NCBI GenBank assembly: GCA_029259675.1
Contig: JAJDES010000577.1
Coordinates: 1 to 7,753 of the forward strand
DNA: 7,753 nucleotides
Reading direction: 5' to 3'
Origin: Planctomycetota bacterium
GTDB lineage: Bacteria > Planctomycetota > UBA1135 > GCA-002686595
The first letter of the stretch is position 1; every line of letters starts with the position of its first letter. Both the position numbers and the translations under genes were made by a program. Of the stretch, positions 5,822 to 7,753 are shown piece by piece. The notes under the pieces were generated by a model. That model ran no database searches, was not told the DNA's origin, and saw nothing but the letters and a program-made list of their open reading frames with translations.

Positions 5822-6835
5822 CTAGAGCGTCAGCATGACCGAAATCGGATTGCTCGCAAACTCGACGGTGCCACCCAATGCCGTTGAGGCCAGGTAGGCG
5901 TGGTCTAGCGTGAGCCCCGCCAGACTGGGGTCGATTCCCGGCGGCAAGGTCAATGCGGCCAAGCCACCACCGAGGATGTTTAGCTGGCCGACAAAGCTGT
6001 TGTAGATGCCGGCGAAGGGCTTGGTCAGCGTGAAGTTGAAGTAAGCGTCAAAATTAAGCGGCAGGACAATTCCACCACCAAAATCCAAACCAGGCGACGT
6101 GCCGGTGGCGCTACCGAAGATCCAGTAGAACTTGCCCGCGTTCGCAGCGCCGGCATCCAGCGTCATGATCTGTTGCCCGCCGGCACCGAGTGAGATAGTC
6201 GAGGTACTGGTTGAAAAGCTGTTGTTGCAACCAAGGCTGCGGTAAACAACGCCGACCACCCAGTCGCCGGTGATGCCCGCCGAGCAGGCATTGAGCCATC
6301 CGCCAGGCACGGCTTTAATCAAGGAAACTCCCGAAGTGCATCCGTTGCCGTCATGAACCGGTGAGGGAGACGAAAGCACGCTGTTGTTGAGCAAACGCAA
6401 CGAGACCGTGAAAGGGCCCGAGTTCAGCACTTTGTTGCCCGGGAAGAGTGCCAAATCAAATTCGTTGATCGCACCATCGGTAAGCACCGGACCACTGACA
6501 GAAAACTGAGGCGCGCCGGGATTCGGCAAACCGGTTGAGTAGATGTGCAGAGAGTCTTCCAAAGTGTCCGGATTGCCTCCGAAGACCGAGCCCCAGCCGA
6601 TCTGGATCTTGAGAATTTCAATCGGATAGTCGACCGCGGGAATGTTGTTGAAGACCCCCGCGATTTCCTCTCCGGAAACAAAGCAAGGGCAAGCAACCGT
6701 GCCGCCGCCCGTAAATGTTTGCTCTGTCACATTCGGACATTGAGCACTGCTCGGCGCGGCCATCAAGGCCAAGCTCGCCGCTACAAGGGGTGCCAACAAT
6801 CCCACTGAGAATGAGCTTCGTACACGACTATCCAT
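5822..6835 (-). CDS. Secreted beta-rich protein of unknown function, planctomycete style
   Basis: The protein has 337 residues. Residues 1-31 are a Sec signal peptide: Arg at 4 and 6, a long hydrophobic stretch 11-27, and the cleavage pattern SSA-Q at 29-32. The mature part is rich in Gly, Ser, Thr and Asn and poor in Lys, typical of extracellular beta-structure. An N-terminal region (33-203) contains six Cys (33, 49, 51, 166, 184, 203), suggesting disulfides, plus INEFDLALFPG, HDGNGC and GDWVVGVVYRSLGC. A second region (215-337) has the pattern 'LDAG.ANAGKFYWIFGSATGTSPG...LPLN.DAYF...L' and ends LDHAY...ASNPISVML. I recall this domain recurring in many exported planctomycete proteins. No enzyme motif, anchor, sortase signal or C-terminal sorting segment is evident. 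The ATG at 6835 is used because it gives the complete signal peptide; the Shine-Dalgarno is weak (GGATC 5 bases upstream). It has its own terminator downstream and is divergent from the lipoprotein gene at 7100. Confidence 0.85.
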   Translation of the reverse strand: MDSRVRSSFSVGLLAPLVAASLALMAAPSSAQCPNVTEQTFTGGGTVACPCFVSGEEIAGVFNNIPAVDYPIEILKIQIGWGSVFGGNPDTLEDSLHIYSTGLPNPGAPQFSVSGPVLTDGAINEFDLALFPGNKVLNSGPFTVSLRLLNNSVLSSPSPVHDGNGCTSGVSLIKAVPGGWLNACSAGITGDWVVGVVYRSLGCNNSFSTSTSTISLGAGGQQIMTLDAGAANAGKFYWIFGSATGTSPGLDFGGGIVLPLNFDAYFNFTLTKPFAGIYNSFVGQLNILGGGLAALTLPPGIDPSLAGLTLDHAYLASTALGGTVEFASNPISVMLTL

Positions 6836-6850
6836 GGGCCGATCCAGTCT

Positions 6851-6866
6851 GTTCCTAAGCAGGAAC
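6851..6866 (-). repeat. Perfect inverted repeat GTTCCT-AAGC-AGGAAC upstream of the secreted-protein gene
   Basis: Two 6-base arms are separated by 4 bases and end 15 bases upstream of the ATG at 6835. The spacing fits either a leader-RNA tetraloop hairpin close to the ribosome site or a compact dimeric operator. No regulator can be named. Confidence 0.4.
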
Positions 6867-6897
6867 GCGTTTCATGTTCTTGTGAAAGAGGGATCAA

Positions 6898-6913
6898 GGC
6901 TTCGATAGAAGCC
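6898..6913 (-). repeat. Perfect inverted repeat GGCTTC-GATA-GAAGCC in the divergent spacer
   Basis: Two 6-base arms are separated by GATA, the same arm and loop lengths as the repeat at 6851-6866 but an unrelated sequence. It may be an operator or a leader hairpin for the minus-strand gene. No T-tract follows it, so it is not an intrinsic terminator. Confidence 0.35.
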
Positions 6914-7099
6914 CATCCAGCGACTTTCATCGTAAGTGGGTCCGTGCTGGCGTCAACCCAAGCGATCGGCAGACTCCTAGGATGCTGCGCAGAGAGCGCT
7001 ATGCTCTGATTGGCGCTGAGAATCGGCGCCTCCGGCAATAGTGAGAACCGTCCCATGGGCCCCGGCACAGGGATCTTCCTCGCCTGAAGCGCTTCCCCC

Positions 7100-7753
7100 A
7101 TGTCAGCATCCAACTGGTTCCTTTTCGCGTTGCTGCTAACCGGCTGCAGTCGCGAGTCCCAAGCCCAATACCCTGGCAGCGACAACGCGCAGTCGCGAGG
7201 AACCCAGCAGCGCTCCGATAATTCACGCGTCGAGGGGAATGAAGCTGACGCGGCCATCCAAGCCTGCCGCGCATACATCAAGTCGCTTTCGCTCGATCGC
7301 TCGGATACCGGTTGGCGGACAAAGGCGCCGGGCCCACCGGAGCTGAGCTTCCGCGGGGGGCGAACCTACTATTGGAGCATCGCCACAAACTGCGGCGAGA
7401 TGACTTTCAAGTTGCTACCCGACAACGCGCCACGACATGTCGCCAGCCTTCTCTATTTAACCTTGCTCGGCTATTACGACGGTCTGCAAATTCACCGCAT
7501 TGAATCCGGCTTGCTTGCGCGGGGAGGTTGCCCACTCGGTAACGGCCGCGGCTCTTCAGGATTTCGTTTGCCTGCGGAAACCAGCCCCCAAACAACCCAC
7601 GACCGGGCCGGACTGCTCAGCGCTGCGCCATCGGCCGGCAAGCGCAACAACTCTGGGCAATTCGTGATAACCCTGGACGCCGTCACTCAACTCGACGGAC
7701 AGTATTCACTCTTTGGTGCCATGGTCGCGGGCTCAAACGTCCTTCCAGTTCTG
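7100..7753 (+). CDS. Lipoprotein with cyclophilin-type (peptidyl-prolyl isomerase-like) domain, 3' end outside window
   Basis: The frame runs from ATG 7100 to the window edge with no stop (218 residues seen). An in-frame TGA at 7085-7087 excludes any earlier start. Residues 1-16 are a short lipoprotein signal ending in the lipobox LLTGC, so Cys16 should be lipidated and the protein membrane-anchored. Residues 17-90 are a polar linker. A cyclophilin domain starts near 92: TNCGEMTFKLLPDNAPRHV (96-114), YYDGLQIHRI (125-134), RGGCPLGNGRG (141-151), FRLPAE (155-160), GLLSAAPS (171-178), NSGQFVITL (184-192) and LDGQYSLFG (198-206). By human CypA alignment Arg55 is kept (Arg133), but Phe60 is Leu138, Gln63 is Arg141, Phe113 is Val189, Trp121 is Gln197 and His126 is Tyr202. 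Trp121 and His126 changes are common in bacterial members; the other three are not usual. Isomerase activity is therefore doubtful, and a peptide-binding or scaffold role is possible. No clear Shine-Dalgarno precedes the ATG. It is divergent from the secreted-protein gene. Confidence 0.88.
   Translation, partial: MSASNWFLFALLLTGCSRESQAQYPGSDNAQSRGTQQRSDNSRVEGNEADAAIQACRAYIKSLSLDRSDTGWRTKAPGPPELSFRGGRTYYWSIATNCGEMTFKLLPDNAPRHVASLLYLTLLGYYDGLQIHRIESGLLARGGCPLGNGRGSSGFRLPAETSPQTTHDRAGLLSAAPSAGKRNNSGQFVITLDAVTQLDGQYSLFGAMVAGSNVLPVL

Larger units (their letters stand above)
6836..7099. other. Divergent spacer with several short inverted repeats
   Basis: These 264 bases separate two divergent exported-protein genes and hold no supported gene. 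Perfect small inverted repeats are GTTCCT-AAGC-AGGAAC (6851-6866), TTTCA-N8-TGAAA (6870-6887), GGCTTC-GATA-GAAGCC (6898-6913), AGAGC-GCTAT-GCTCT (6993-7007), GGCGC-N9-GCGCC (7012-7030) and the palindrome GAAGCGCTTC (7086-7095). The first three would lie in the leader or promoter of the minus-strand gene. No convincing -35/-10 pair was found in either direction. Confidence 0.55.

Noticed and set aside
6781..7281. A 166-codon open frame on the minus strand overlapping both the secreted-protein start and the lipoprotein start
   Set aside because: It overlaps the signal peptide of one supported gene and the lipobox region of another and has no recognisable motif; it is explained as a shadow of the cyclophilin lipoprotein gene and spacer.

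Overview
The window looks like a piece of a bacterial chromosome, fairly GC-rich, with no mobile elements, CRISPR arrays, tRNAs or rRNAs. The best guess for the host is a planctomycete, possibly one of the marine lineages. This rests mainly on two secreted proteins (4796-5665 and 5822-6835) whose C-terminal sequence styles I associate with planctomycete secretomes. The housekeeping genes alone do not fix the phylum, so the assignment is an inference.

Layout. Positions 1-1196 (+) hold the 3' end of pdxJ (vitamin B6 synthesis) overlapping dapA (lysine/peptidoglycan precursor synthesis) by 4 bases in an ATGA junction. Positions 1256-1807 (-) hold a small protein with a MerR/excisionase-like DNA-binding domain and a long coiled coil. 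It converges with dapA and is divergent from clpB. Positions 1808-2176 are a 369-base noncoding region between that gene and clpB, with several inverted repeats and a fair but unproven match to a sigma-54 promoter. Positions 2177-4747 (+) encode a full-length ClpB disaggregase, which ends in a strong intrinsic terminator that overlaps the convergent gene. Positions 4796-5665 (-) and 5822-6835 (-) encode two exported proteins of unknown function, separated by a clear terminator. Positions 6836-7099 are a divergent spacer with small inverted repeats. From 7100 (+) a lipoprotein with a cyclophilin-type fold runs off the right edge, and most of its canonical catalytic residues are replaced.

How the genes relate. 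pdxJ and dapA are probably cotranscribed. The DNA-binding coiled-coil protein shares its upstream region with clpB and is a candidate, untested, regulator of it. The right half (4796-7753) is a set of cell-envelope or exported proteins with no obvious pathway link.

I found no convincing new multi-gene system. The points most worth a second look are the degenerate cyclophilin lipoprotein, the shortened segment in the second ATPase domain of ClpB, the clpB upstream region with its neighbouring regulator-like gene, and the terminator that doubles as the coding end of the opposing gene.
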